A stretch of 64,000 nucleotides of DNA, from contig NZ_JAGHMH010000021.1 in the NCBI RefSeq assembly GCF_017741935.1, positions 62,001-126,000 of the forward strand, in the 5' to 3' direction. A model generated the notes under the pieces. It was not told the DNA's origin and ran no database searches. It saw only the letters and a program-made list of their open reading frames with translations. This DNA comes from Rhizobium sp. 16-449-1b. GTDB lineage: Bacteria > Pseudomonadota > Alphaproteobacteria > Rhizobiales > Rhizobiaceae. The position numbers and the translations under genes are program-made. Numbering within the stretch: position 1 is the stretch's first letter; every line of letters starts with the position of its first letter. This document shows, one piece after another, positions 17,925 to 27,413 of the stretch.

Positions 17925-18704
17925 TTACTTGCGGAAGTCGGAGCCTTCCCTGTCCAGCTGGCGCAGGAAGGCCGGCCACTCCCGTTCGCCAGCAATAAGA
18001 ATGTCGCCCTTGCTCTCCCAGAACTGGCGTGCTGCCTTCTCGCATACATCGTGCGGCGGGATGACCAGCTCGGCGCCGGACGCGGTCGCGGCCTGGAGAT
18101 CGAGCTGGATGCGGGCGGCGCGCTCGAAGTAGTAGAGCAGCATGAAGGCTTCGCCCGGCGTACGGCCAATGGTGAGGATGCCGTGGTTGCGCATCAGCAT
18201 CACCTTGTTATCGCCGAGATGGCTGATGAGGCGCTCCTGCTCGGCCAAGTCGATGGCGACGCCTTCATAAGCGTGGAAAGCCTGGCGCTTGTAGAAGCGC
18301 ATTGCAAACTGGCTGAGCGGCAGCAGGCCGTCCTTTTGCGACGATACCGCGACGCTGGCATCGGAGTGCGTGTGCAATACGCAGACAGCATCATGGCTCG
18401 ACTTGTGAAGTGCACCATGAATGACGAAGGCCGCCTTGTTGACCGTGTAAGGCGTATCGTCGAGCTTGTTGCCCTCGATATCGATCTTCACGAGGCTCGA
18501 CGCGGTGATTTCCTCGAACAGGAAGCCGTAGGGGTTGAGAAGGAACTGGTCTTCGTGACCGGGCACGCGCATCGAGATGTGATTGTAGATCAGATCGTCC
18601 ATGCCGAGGCGGGCAACCATGCGGTAGCAGGCGGCAAGATCGACGCGCGCCTTCCATTCGTCTTCGGCGATATGGGCCGGGCGACCCGAATAGTGGTCAG
18701 TCAT
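17925..18704 (-). CDS. Class II aldolase/adducin family protein
   Basis: A 259-residue protein of the fuculose-aldolase fold. The zinc site is visible as HTHSD (about residues 112-116) and a later NHG (about 178-180); a fourth-ligand-type acidic residue is likely upstream. The ATG at 18704 is chosen because GAGGAA stands 8 nt ahead; an ATG 15 nt upstream lacks one. Members cleave or decarboxylate hydroxy-keto acids; examples include fuculose-phosphate aldolase and the decarboxylase of vitamin B6 degradation. Its place between the ATPase and binding-protein genes of an importer suggests a catabolic step on the imported compound. Confidence 0.88.
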   Translation of the reverse strand: MTDHYSGRPAHIAEDEWKARVDLAACYRMVARLGMDDLIYNHISMRVPGHEDQFLLNPYGFLFEEITASSLVKIDIEGNKLDDTPYTVNKAAFVIHGALHKSSHDAVCVLHTHSDASVAVSSQKDGLLPLSQFAMRFYKRQAFHAYEGVAIDLAEQERLISHLGDNKVMLMRNHGILTIGRTPGEAFMLLYYFERAARIQLDLQAATASGAELVIPPHDVCEKAARQFWESKGDILIAGEREWPAFLRQLDREGSDFRK

Positions 18705-18726
18705 AATCTGTTTCCTCATGCTTCAA

Positions 18727-19662
18727 TCAGTGTCCAGCAACCTGGAAGGACTTCATGCTCTCTTCCTCGATTGCCTCGAGAAGGGTCTTTTTCAGCGCAA
18801 TGAATTCGGGCGATGTGACGATGTCAGCCTTGCGCGGGCGCGGCAGGTCAACAACCTGCTCAAGCTTCACCTTGCCCGGGCGCGCGGTCATGACCAGCAC
18901 GCGGTCGCCGAGGAAGATCGCCTCGTCGACGTCATGGGTAATGAACAGCACGGTGCGCTTATGCTTCTGCCAGACATCGAGCAGCCAGCGCTGCATCATC
19001 GTGCGGGTGAGCGCATCCAATGCCCCGAATGGCTCGTCGAGCAGCATCAGGTCGCGCTTGAACAGGAAGGTACGCATAAGCGCCACGCGCTGGCGCATGC
19101 CGCCGGAAAGCTGGTTGGGGTACTGGTTCTCGAAGCCGGCGAGACCGAACTCGGGAAGCATTTCCATAGCGAGCTTTCGCGCCTCGGCGCGCGACATGCC
19201 CTCGATCTCAAGAGCGAGAATGGCGTTGTCGATCACGTTACGCCAAGGCAGCAGCAGATCGCGCTGCGGCATGAACGACACCTTGCCGAGCAGATCGGAT
19301 GCCGTGGAGCTGACGCCCTTGAGACGCAGGATATTGCCCGGATCCGGCTCTTCCAGGCCAGCGAGGATATTGAAAAGCGTGCTCTTGCCGCAACCCGACG
19401 GGCCAACCACGGTGACCAGTTCACCGGGGCGAATGGACACTTCGAGATCGCTCAGCGCCTTCGTCGCACCAAAGGTCTTCGATACATTCCGAAGCTCGAT
19501 AAGCGGCTTGCCGTCGTCGGCGGCCTCTGGAGCTTCAAGCAAGGCAGGAGCTGTGGCTACAGGCTGCGCCTTTCGCGGCTTCAGCAACTCGATCAACCCC
19601 ATGGCACCGGAGGCCGAACCGCGTGGGAAGAGCTCGTTAGGCGTTATCGCCCGATCAGTCAT
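18727..19662 (-). CDS. ABC importer ATP-binding protein (SsuB/TauB family)
   Basis: A 311-residue ATPase. Walker A is GPSGCGKSTL, the signature is LSGGMRQRVALMRTF, and Walker B is LMLLDEPFGALDALTR, followed by the switch histidine in FITHDVDEA. The ATG at 19662 is used because AGGAG stands 8 nt upstream; a longer frame from 19713 has no such site. About 60 residues precede the ATPase core, which is unusually long and has no clear function. First gene of the operon running to the LLM monooxygenase. Confidence 0.92.
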   Translation of the reverse strand: MTDRAITPNELFPRGSASGAMGLIELLKPRKAQPVATAPALLEAPEAADDGKPLIELRNVSKTFGATKALSDLEVSIRPGELVTVVGPSGCGKSTLFNILAGLEEPDPGNILRLKGVSSTASDLLGKVSFMPQRDLLLPWRNVIDNAILALEIEGMSRAEARKLAMEMLPEFGLAGFENQYPNQLSGGMRQRVALMRTFLFKRDLMLLDEPFGALDALTRTMMQRWLLDVWQKHKRTVLFITHDVDEAIFLGDRVLVMTARPGKVKLEQVVDLPRPRKADIVTSPEFIALKKTLLEAIEEESMKSFQVAGH

Positions 19663-19944
19663 TCGCAAAACTCCTGTCACGTATGCAATTCTTCGTCTGC
19701 AGGATACAAGCAAGCGGCGTGCCAGATGCTAAATTCCGTAGTTTTTTATTCATAAAACGATTTTTGCGGCAGAAAACCCAATTGGCATCCTCGTCAGAGG
19801 CGTGGAAATCACCATAAGTATGCATAATAGCGGGTATATGGATACATATATTCAATCTACGTGTCCGTAATGTGCTATTTGTTGTGCATTCGATGAGTGA
19901 TTTTTAGCCATCCGCCTTTTTGATCGCTTCCGGTTGCCGGACAC
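19663..19944 (-). promoter_or_regulatory. Promoter region of the NMT1-type importer operon with inverted repeats
   Basis: An AT-rich stretch directly upstream of the ATPase gene. It holds the palindrome TATGCATA at 19819-19826 and the inverted repeat GTAT-ATGG-ATAC at 19834-19845. Similar GTATAC-type words occur upstream of the divergent sugar-type ABC operon (26189-26194) and of the GntR gene (31333-31338), so this may be a GntR/FCD operator. No coding ORF with a ribosome site is seen here. Confidence 0.45.
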
Positions 19945-19979
19945 AAAAAAGCCGGGAGCGAACCTCGTTCCCGGCTTCT
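19945..19979 (-). terminator. Rho-independent terminator after the nucleoside hydrolase operon
   Basis: On the minus strand a 13-bp stem AAGCCGGGAACGA / TCGCTCCCGGCTT with one mismatch and a 3-nt loop is followed by six T. It lies about 30 nt past the stop of the nucleoside hydrolase gene, and separates that operon from the importer operon downstream. Confidence 0.9.
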
Positions 19980-20007
19980 CAAAATTGCCAACTCAGCGGT
20001 CGCAGCT

Positions 20008-20946
20008 TCAGGAAAGCGCCTGCTTCATCATATTGAAGAAGCCGCCGTTCGATGCCTTTTCGACGACCCTCGCGTTGACCTTGAACTCCGGCCAGCGATT
20101 GCCGAGAACCGGAGGATGAACGGCCGAAAATCCCCTGGTGATTTCACCCGCGGTCTCGATCCTGACAACCGCGTCGCGCGCACTCTCGATCAGATCGGGA
20201 TTGAGCGCCATGGCGCAGGTCAAGGAGTCGGGATGCGTGCTGATCGGCCGACCATAGCGCGCCTCCGCCGTCTGGCGAGGGGTGGCAGAAACCTTGCGGT
20301 AGAACTCCGAAAGCGGCGTCTTCATCGCAAAGATTTCGTCGAGCTGATCCGCTTCGAACAGGCTGGAGCGCATGGTGAGCGTCCAGGTCGAGAGCGTGAT
20401 GTTGAAGCCCGCCTCGAAGACGATCTTCGCCGCTTCCGGATCGATGAAGAAGTTGTACTCCGCGCAGGGCGTGATGTTGCCGACCGAATTGTCGGTGCCA
20501 CCCATGATCCAGAGATGGCGAACCGCCTTGGCGATGCGCGGCTCCTTCATCACCGCCAGCGCGATGTTAGTCAGCGGCGCCTGGGCAAGGATGTCGATCT
20601 CGCCGGGCTCGGCCATCACCTTTTCGATGATCGCATCGACGGCATGCATCGTCTCGGGCCGCTGGCGGGCGATCGGCAGGTTGGCGCCGCTCATCCCGTC
20701 GTTGCCGTGCATGGTGGAGGCTTCCCACGGCTTTACCATCGGCCGGCGCGCGCCGCAGTAAACAGGAACCTTGCCGGAGAAACCGGCGGCCTCGATGGTC
20801 GCCAGCGCGTTTTCCACCTGCTGGTCGAAGGGCACGTTGCCGACGCAGACGGTCACCGCCTCCAGCGTCGAGCCCGGCGTCTTCATGGCCAGCAGCAGGG
20901 AATAGGTATCATCCCCTGCGGTATCGGTATCGATGATCAGCCGCAT
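20008..20946 (-). CDS. Nucleoside hydrolase (IunH/RihA superfamily)
   Basis: A 312-residue enzyme starting MRLIIDTDTAGDD; the DTDTAGDD cluster is the calcium-binding motif of inosine-uridine-preferring nucleoside hydrolases, and the middle carries LWIMGGTDNSVGNITPCAEYNFFIDPEAA, the second conserved block. It should cleave the N-glycosidic bond of a ribonucleoside to base and ribose. Base specificity cannot be read from sequence. It is the last gene of a six-gene operon, overlapping the cupin gene by one base (TGATG), and supports a nucleoside-like or N-glycosidic substrate for the whole operon. Confidence 0.92.
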   Translation of the reverse strand: MRLIIDTDTAGDDTYSLLLAMKTPGSTLEAVTVCVGNVPFDQQVENALATIEAAGFSGKVPVYCGARRPMVKPWEASTMHGNDGMSGANLPIARQRPETMHAVDAIIEKVMAEPGEIDILAQAPLTNIALAVMKEPRIAKAVRHLWIMGGTDNSVGNITPCAEYNFFIDPEAAKIVFEAGFNITLSTWTLTMRSSLFEADQLDEIFAMKTPLSEFYRKVSATPRQTAEARYGRPISTHPDSLTCAMALNPDLIESARDAVVRIETAGEITRGFSAVHPPVLGNRWPEFKVNARVVEKASNGGFFNMMKQALS

Positions 20947-21875
20947 CAGTAGAACTCGAATCCCATGGTGCGGGCATGATAGTAGAGCCCGCCATCTTGC
21001 ACGATCAGAAATTCGGCGCGCGTGTTCCCGTCATTGTGGTGGCTGTGCTTGGCGGCGGCAGGCGTCACCAGCGTTGCCCAGGGCGACCAGTCGCATTTCT
21101 GCTCGGCCACCATGGAGTAAGCGGGGTCGCCTGCGACGACCAGCGTGATGGCGGCCGAATTGTGCTTGTGCGGCGGCTGCGCGCTCCTTGGCTTCAGCGT
21201 GTTGAGCGAAAGCGTCATGGTCGGTGTGATGTTGCGGGCAGCTTCAGTCTTTTCGGCCGAGAAGATCAATGCGTGGCCGGATGTCGAGGCATTGGCGTTC
21301 GAACTGTAGACCACATCGAGCTGATGGGTGATTTCATCGGCAGGGTAATGCACGAACTGGACGGCCGCTTCCTCGCCGGTGACCGGAGCGGATGTATCGA
21401 ACTTCAGCTGCGGATCGTTGCCGACAGCCCAGAAGACGCAATCGTCCTTCGCGGTGATCGCCGACGCGATGCCACCCGGCAGAAGGAAGACGTCGCCCTT
21501 GCCGAGCGTCGCCTTCTCGTCACCGACGACGAGGCTGGAGCTGCCCTTGATGACGTACCAGATAGACGCCGTGTTCACGAGCGTCGTATCCAGCGTTTCA
21601 CCGGCCTTGACCACAGCATAGCGCGCCAGCATCAGCGGCGTCGTTGCGGCAAAGGCGCACTCCATCTTGTCCGACTGGTCGCAATTGATGAAGCCGGTCT
21701 TCTCCATCTTCATCGCCTCAGCCGGCTCGTCCATGAAGATGTGCCCAGGCACCGCCGGAAGCTTTATGTTGAAGGCATTGCCGGAATTGAAATAGCGGCT
21801 GCGTGCCTCGGCCGCGTTGGCGGGCTCGCGCGGCAGTTGGACCGGCATTTCGGCCATGTCATTGGCTGTGCTCAT
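20946..21875 (-). CDS. Bicupin-type protein of unknown function
   Basis: A 309-residue protein with two cupin folds. The first has the conserved turn around KGDVFLLPGGIAS (about residues 125-137); the second has PPHKHNSAAITLVV and later AAKHSHHNDG, giving a histidine cluster suited to metal binding. The ATG at 21875 is used since GGAG lies 7 nt upstream; an ATG 3 nt earlier is only 4 nt from it. The gene overlaps the M20 hydrolase by one base. Related bicupins include ureidoglycine-handling and gentisate-type proteins, but no close family is recognised, so role is open. Confidence 0.75.
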   Translation of the reverse strand: MSTANDMAEMPVQLPREPANAAEARSRYFNSGNAFNIKLPAVPGHIFMDEPAEAMKMEKTGFINCDQSDKMECAFAATTPLMLARYAVVKAGETLDTTLVNTASIWYVIKGSSSLVVGDEKATLGKGDVFLLPGGIASAITAKDDCVFWAVGNDPQLKFDTSAPVTGEEAAVQFVHYPADEITHQLDVVYSSNANASTSGHALIFSAEKTEAARNITPTMTLSLNTLKPRSAQPPHKHNSAAITLVVAGDPAYSMVAEQKCDWSPWATLVTPAAAKHSHHNDGNTRAEFLIVQDGGLYYHARTMGFEFY

Positions 21876-23128
21876 CATGCATCTCCTTGGTTGAACGAAA
21901 CACCGGCTTCCTCCAGAAGCAGGTCGAGAAGAACGGTCGCCCCGGCGGCGACATGATCCGGCTCGGACCATTCGTCCGGGTGGTGGCTGATGCCGCCCCG
22001 GCAGGGAATGAAGATCATCGCGGACCGCGTCAGCGGCGCCATCTGCCGCGCATCGTGGCCGGCGGCGGACAGGACCTCGAGACGCGACAATCCGTGCCAG
22101 TCCGCCGACACCCGGATCGCCTGCTTCAGCCCCTCGTCGAACCCGTTTGAGGGCGCGTCGACGAGACGGCGGATATCGACCTGGCAGGCGCTTGCTTCGG
22201 CGCGTGCAATTTCCTCAAGGCGGGCGCCGCATGCTTCCAGCACGGTGTTTTCGGGATGGCGCAGGTCTATGCGGAATGTAACCTTGGCGGGGACGACCGA
22301 CGGCGCATTGGGCTCGACAACGACACGGCCGATGGTGAACTTGATCAGATCCTCGCCGGCCATTGCATCATGCATCCGCGTCGCGATGCGCGCGAACACC
22401 TGCACTGCATCCTGCCGGCGGCTCATCGGCTCGGTGCCCGCATGTGCCTCGCGGCCCGTGATCGTGATGTCGTAGGTTTTCTTGCCCTGGATACCGGAGA
22501 CGACGCCGATAACGGCGCCTTCCGTCTCAAGAACATCGGCTTGCTCGATATGTGGCTCGATGTAGGAGTGCATCGGAAAACCAAGTTTGCGACGCGGCAG
22601 TTCGGGGAATGCCGCATGCAGCTCGCCAAGCGCCTCGCCGACGCTGATGCCATCGGCGTCGCGCACTGCCATCACCTCTTCGTGGGTGCGCAGGCCTGCG
22701 AACAGTTCGGAGCCCATCATGCCGGGAGCGAAGCGGCTTCCCTCTTCGTTCATCCAGCCGACGACCGTGATTGAACGCTCGGGTGTCAGGCCCGCCTCCG
22801 ATATCGCGGTGACGGCCTCAAGGGCCGCCAGCACGCCAAAAGCCCCATCAAAAAGACCGCCTGTCGGCTGGCTGTCGATGTGACTGCCGGCGACGACAGG
22901 CGCCAGGCGGGGAAGCACGCCTTTAAGCGTCAGAAACAGATTGCCCGCCGGATCGGTCGAAGCTTCGAGGCCGGCCGCCGCACCCCAGGCGATGATCCGC
23001 CGCCAGGCCAGAATTTCCTCGCCTGATAGCGCCTGCCGGTTGACGCCGCCGCCGAGCAGCGCGCCATCCTCGCCGAGTGCCATCAGGCGGGTCCAGAGCC
23101 GGTCGGGAGAGATTGCGGGCCGCGCCAT
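21875..23128 (-). CDS. M20 zinc amidohydrolase, allantoate/N-carbamoyl-amino-acid hydrolase type
   Basis: A 417-residue enzyme of the hydantoinase/carbamoylase group. The dinuclear metal ligands are visible: GSHIDSQPTGGLFDGAFG (about 81-98), NEEGSRF (about 127-133) and later IEPHIEQ (about 191-197). The family hydrolyses ureido or carbamoyl groups (allantoate, beta-ureidopropionate, N-carbamoyl amino acids) to ammonia, carbon dioxide and an amine. In this operon it implies an intermediate with a ureido group. GGAG stands 8 nt before the ATG; the alpha/beta hydrolase gene ends 5 nt upstream. Confidence 0.9.
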   Translation of the reverse strand: MARPAISPDRLWTRLMALGEDGALLGGGVNRQALSGEEILAWRRIIAWGAAAGLEASTDPAGNLFLTLKGVLPRLAPVVAGSHIDSQPTGGLFDGAFGVLAALEAVTAISEAGLTPERSITVVGWMNEEGSRFAPGMMGSELFAGLRTHEEVMAVRDADGISVGEALGELHAAFPELPRRKLGFPMHSYIEPHIEQADVLETEGAVIGVVSGIQGKKTYDITITGREAHAGTEPMSRRQDAVQVFARIATRMHDAMAGEDLIKFTIGRVVVEPNAPSVVPAKVTFRIDLRHPENTVLEACGARLEEIARAEASACQVDIRRLVDAPSNGFDEGLKQAIRVSADWHGLSRLEVLSAAGHDARQMAPLTRSAMIFIPCRGGISHHPDEWSEPDHVAAGATVLLDLLLEEAGVSFNQGDA

Positions 23129-23133
23129 GTCTT

Positions 23134-24012
23134 TTACTCCGTCCGCATGACCTGACCGGGATCAGCGCGGGGATCGCGCACCTTCCAGGCGCCCTGCTCC
23201 ACCTGGGCGATGAAATCGGATACCACGGAATTGAACAGCGCCGGCTCTTCGAGGTTCAGCGTATGGCCCGCCTTCGGAAGAACGGAGAGACCGCAGGCCG
23301 GCAGCATTTTCTTCAGGTAGATTGAAGGCTGCAGGCAATGATCGTCCTCGTCGCCGGTCATGACCAGCGTCGGTACCATCATCGTCTTAAGCTGCTCTTC
23401 GAGATCCCAGAAGGACGGGCGCCGGCACTGGACACCGCGCATGGTGTTGGAGGCGCCGACGGCCGAGTGATGCGACAGGCGTTCGGCGAAGGCCGCCCAG
23501 CCGCGCGGGTCCTTGTTCTGGAACTGCACCCGGCTGGCGCCGAGCGAATAGATCTTCGAGAATTCGGCCGGATCCCTCTCGAAATTATCGGCGACTTTCA
23601 GCGAGGTATTGCGGAAATAGTCGGCCGTTTCCCGCTCCGTACCGTAACCCGCGCCGGCAATCGTCAGCGACAGGGCGCGCTGCGGCGTGCGCAGGCCGAA
23701 ATGCAGGGCGGCGAATCCGCCCATCGACAGGCCAACGATATGCGCCTTCTCGATGCCGAGCGCGTCGAGCACGGCAATTGCGTCATCGGCGGCATTGGCC
23801 TGCGAATACATCTCGATATCAGCCGGGATATCGGATGGCGCGTAGCCGCGCGCCGCATAAGTGATGCAGCGGTGACGACGGGCAAAGAAGCTCATCTGCG
23901 GTTCCCAGGCATCGTAGTTGCCGCCGAACTCGTGGATGAACAGGATCGGCGTTCCGCCTTCTCCTGCCGTCTCGTAGTAAAGCTTCGTTCCATCCTTGGC
24001 GGTCGCGTACAT
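23134..24012 (-). CDS. Alpha/beta hydrolase
   Basis: A 292-residue single-domain hydrolase. The nucleophile elbow is GLSMGG (Ser about residue 95), the acid lies in TGDEDDH (about 221-227) and the histidine in KAGHTL (about 248-253); the oxyanion region is HEFGG (about 27-31). GAGG stands upstream of the ATG. Lactones, esters, C-C bonds of enols or amides are all possible substrates. In the operon it would act on an intermediate; RutD, a distant relative in pyrimidine breakdown, has a similar accessory role. Confidence 0.88.
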   Translation of the reverse strand: MYATAKDGTKLYYETAGEGGTPILFIHEFGGNYDAWEPQMSFFARRHRCITYAARGYAPSDIPADIEMYSQANAADDAIAVLDALGIEKAHIVGLSMGGFAALHFGLRTPQRALSLTIAGAGYGTERETADYFRNTSLKVADNFERDPAEFSKIYSLGASRVQFQNKDPRGWAAFAERLSHHSAVGASNTMRGVQCRRPSFWDLEEQLKTMMVPTLVMTGDEDDHCLQPSIYLKKMLPACGLSVLPKAGHTLNLEEPALFNSVVSDFIAQVEQGAWKVRDPRADPGQVMRTE

Positions 24013-24055
24013 ATGAAAGCCTCTTTGCCTTTTATCGTCGATGGATATGCCGGCC

Positions 24056-25195
24056 CTAGAAAAGGGCCGGTACGTCGTTGAGCGTGCGCGCGGTCTCGAT
24101 ATAGCGCGGCAGGCCTTCGCAGAAGCGCTCGGCCCAAGCTGTTGGCACCGAGGTCGAGACTTTGATGAAGCGATCGCCGAAGGCGGCCGTGTGGTAACGA
24201 CCCTGGCGGATCATCACGCCCTCGCGGCGGGCGGCCTCGACGATGGCCTCTGGCGACACGCCGGTGGAGGCGGTCTCGAGAACCAGGAAGTTGCCGTGCG
24301 AGACCGGGATCGGAACCGAGAGACCGGTCGCCTTCGCCGCTTCGATGATCATCGCCTTGTTGGCGCTGTCGATGCGGCGCACGTCCTTCATCCATTCCGG
24401 CTTGACCGAAAGGCCGGCCATCGCCGCGCGCTGCGCCACGACCGATGCACCAAGCACCGAGGTGGAGGCCGCCGAGAACTCGTCGACCAGCTTCGGTTCG
24501 GCGACAAGCGCGCCGATCCGCATGCCGGCGAGACCGAGCCACTTGGAGAACGACAGCGAAACGACCGTGCCCTCCGGCGCGACCTGCAGCACCGGCGTGT
24601 GGCCGTCGGCGAAGTCGCGGTAGGTGCAATCGTGGATCAGCAACGCGCCGACCGAGCGAGCGATCTCGGCGAAAGCCTCGATCTCTTCGCGGTCATAGCG
24701 AATGCCGAGCGGATTGTTCGGATCGACAATGTAGATGATCGCGCAGCGCTCATCGACGTTGGCGCGCAGAGCCTCCGGCGTCAGCTTGTAGTTGACCGAG
24801 GCGTCGTAGATCGGGATCTGGATCACTTGCGCGCCGGCCTGTTCGGCGAACATGCACGGCCACTTCCACGTCGGGTCGGTGGTGACAAACGTGGTGCCAG
24901 GCTTCGACCGCGCTTTGCAGATCATCGCGAGCGCGTTGACGCCACCTTCGGTGATGAGCGCCTCGGCCGAGGTTCCGGCGACGCCGAGATCGGCAACGAT
25001 TGCGCTGCGCAGCGCTTCGAAACCCATCGGCGGGGCATAGGCGTTGAATTCGCCGGCCTCGACCGAGCGGATCATGGCTTCCGCGACCGCCGGATGGGCG
25101 GGCACGTGGTTGGTGTTTTGACCCATCCACGCCAGATCGGACGTGGAGAACAGGTCGTCGAAATAACGGTTGCGGGTGCGTGCATCTGCGGCCAT
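24056..25195 (-). CDS. Class I/II PLP-dependent aminotransferase
   Basis: A 379-residue fold-type I enzyme of the aspartate/histidinol-phosphate aminotransferase group. The PLP lysine is in LSFSKWLGLAGMRIG (about residue 225), the aspartate of the cofactor site in VDPNNPLG (about 158-165), and the substrate arginine near the C-terminus in DRFIKVS is plausible. It transfers an amino group between an amino acid and a keto acid. Downstream of a ureido hydrolase it could remove the amine released there. It begins 2 nt after the SDR stop, so the two are co-transcribed. Confidence 0.9.
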   Translation of the reverse strand: MAADARTRNRYFDDLFSTSDLAWMGQNTNHVPAHPAVAEAMIRSVEAGEFNAYAPPMGFEALRSAIVADLGVAGTSAEALITEGGVNALAMICKARSKPGTTFVTTDPTWKWPCMFAEQAGAQVIQIPIYDASVNYKLTPEALRANVDERCAIIYIVDPNNPLGIRYDREEIEAFAEIARSVGALLIHDCTYRDFADGHTPVLQVAPEGTVVSLSFSKWLGLAGMRIGALVAEPKLVDEFSAASTSVLGASVVAQRAAMAGLSVKPEWMKDVRRIDSANKAMIIEAAKATGLSVPIPVSHGNFLVLETASTGVSPEAIVEAARREGVMIRQGRYHTAAFGDRFIKVSTSVPTAWAERFCEGLPRYIETARTLNDVPALF

Positions 25196-25197
25196 GG

Positions 25198-25986
25198 TCA
25201 GATCACCGAGCCGCGCGCGGCAATGCCGCCGTCAATCGTAACGACCGTTCCGCTGATATAGGCGGCCTTGGGCGACGCCAGGAAGACGCAGAGATCGGCG
25301 ACTTCTTCGGCGGTTGCCGGACGCTTGCCCGGATACTTGTCGTAGAGTTCTTCCCAACGGCTCTCGTCGCCGAGCATGTCGATCGCCTTGCGCTTCATGA
25401 TCTTGAACATGCGCGGGGTATCGACCGGGCCAGGGTTGACGCCGACGACACGGATGCCTTCATCCATGCTGCGGCCGCCGAGCGCCTTGGTGAAGCTCAT
25501 CAGAGCGGCATTACCGGTGGAGCCGGCGAAGTATGCGGCATCCCAGTTCTCGCCGGAATTGCCGATGACGTTGATGATCACGCCACCCTTGCCCTCACCT
25601 TGGCCCTTGCGGCGCTTCCAGAACTCGCGGGCCAACGTGATGTAGCCGAATACCTTGAGATCGAAGCCGCGGCGGATCGATTCGTCGGTGACGTCTTCGA
25701 TCGAGCCGGCAGGAATATCGCCGGCGTTGTTCATGAGGATGTCGTAGTCGCCGCAGGCCTTGTCGAGCGCCACCATGGCTTCGGTCGTGCCGAGATCTGC
25801 TTCATGCACCGTGACGTTGACCGGGTACTGCGCCAGCTCCGCCTTCAGCTCTTCCATCGCCGCGCCGTTACGGGCGGCAAGGTGAAGGTGACATCCTTCA
25901 GCAGCCAGCACCTTCGCGATGGCGTGGCCGATGCCCTGCGAGGCTCCGGTGATCAGCGCCGTCTTTCCAGCAAGATTAAGTTCCAC
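25198..25986 (-). CDS. Atypical short-chain dehydrogenase/reductase lacking the YxxxK pair
   Basis: A 262-residue Rossmann-fold protein with the NAD(P) motif TGASQGIGHA (about 12-21) and NNAG (about 88-91). In the place of the catalytic YxxxK motif the sequence reads GSTGNAALMSFTKAL, so the tyrosine and lysine positions are taken by Gly and Asn; a tyrosine stands three residues further upstream. The GTG at 25986 is preferred because AGGAG stands 6 nt ahead, whereas it abuts the ATG at 25992. Such variants exist in the SDR superfamily but their chemistry is not classical dehydrogenation. First gene of the minus-strand operon. Confidence 0.85.
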   Translation of the reverse strand: MELNLAGKTALITGASQGIGHAIAKVLAAEGCHLHLAARNGAAMEELKAELAQYPVNVTVHEADLGTTEAMVALDKACGDYDILMNNAGDIPAGSIEDVTDESIRRGFDLKVFGYITLAREFWKRRKGQGEGKGGVIINVIGNSGENWDAAYFAGSTGNAALMSFTKALGGRSMDEGIRVVGVNPGPVDTPRMFKIMKRKAIDMLGDESRWEELYDKYPGKRPATAEEVADLCVFLASPKAAYISGTVVTIDGGIAARGSVI

Positions 25987-26284
25987 CTGCATCTCCTGTG
26001 TGAATACATATTTCGCCTTCTTGCATACGCCGATTTATGGTCATGTCTATAGGGTTTTGGCGACAAAATTGGAAAATTTTCCCACGTAGTGATAGAATGC
26101 GGAACTATTTCGCACGCAATGCGGATTAATGAGGCAATTGGCCTATTTCATTGGCATGTTGACGACTATTTTTAAAAACTCATTTTATGTATACGAATAC
26201 CTATTGCGCGAATACCTAAAAGGCATAATGTCGCATCCACGCCCTCGGGCATGGATGACCTTTGAAACAGACGGCGGAATTCTC
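25987..26284. promoter_or_regulatory. Divergent promoter region between the hydrolase operon and the sugar-type ABC operon
   Basis: This AT-rich spacer must drive both operons. It contains the perfect palindrome GGAAAATTTTCC at 26071-26082, the words GAATACATATT and TTGCATACG near 26002-26029, and TATGTATACGAATAC at 26186-26200, which includes GTATAC. The plus-strand frame that enters from 26129 has no ribosome site and is not taken as coding. A shared operator for the GntR regulator at 31382 is plausible. Confidence 0.5.
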
Positions 26285-27367
<1,083 letters not shown>

Positions 27368-27413
27368 CGCGACCACTGCCTGTACGACTGCATAAAAACA
27401 AGGAGAACAGCTG

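Noticed and set aside
17925..25986. Vitamin B6 degradation cluster of the Mesorhizobium type
   Set aside because: Class II aldolase, SDR and alpha/beta hydrolase families recur there, but the aminotransferase type, nucleoside hydrolase and M20 enzyme do not match, and the ring oxygenase is not seen.
26129..26284. N-terminal extension of the MalK-like ATPase
   Set aside because: AT-rich promoter DNA without ribosome site; the ATPase begins at 26285 with the normal family start.
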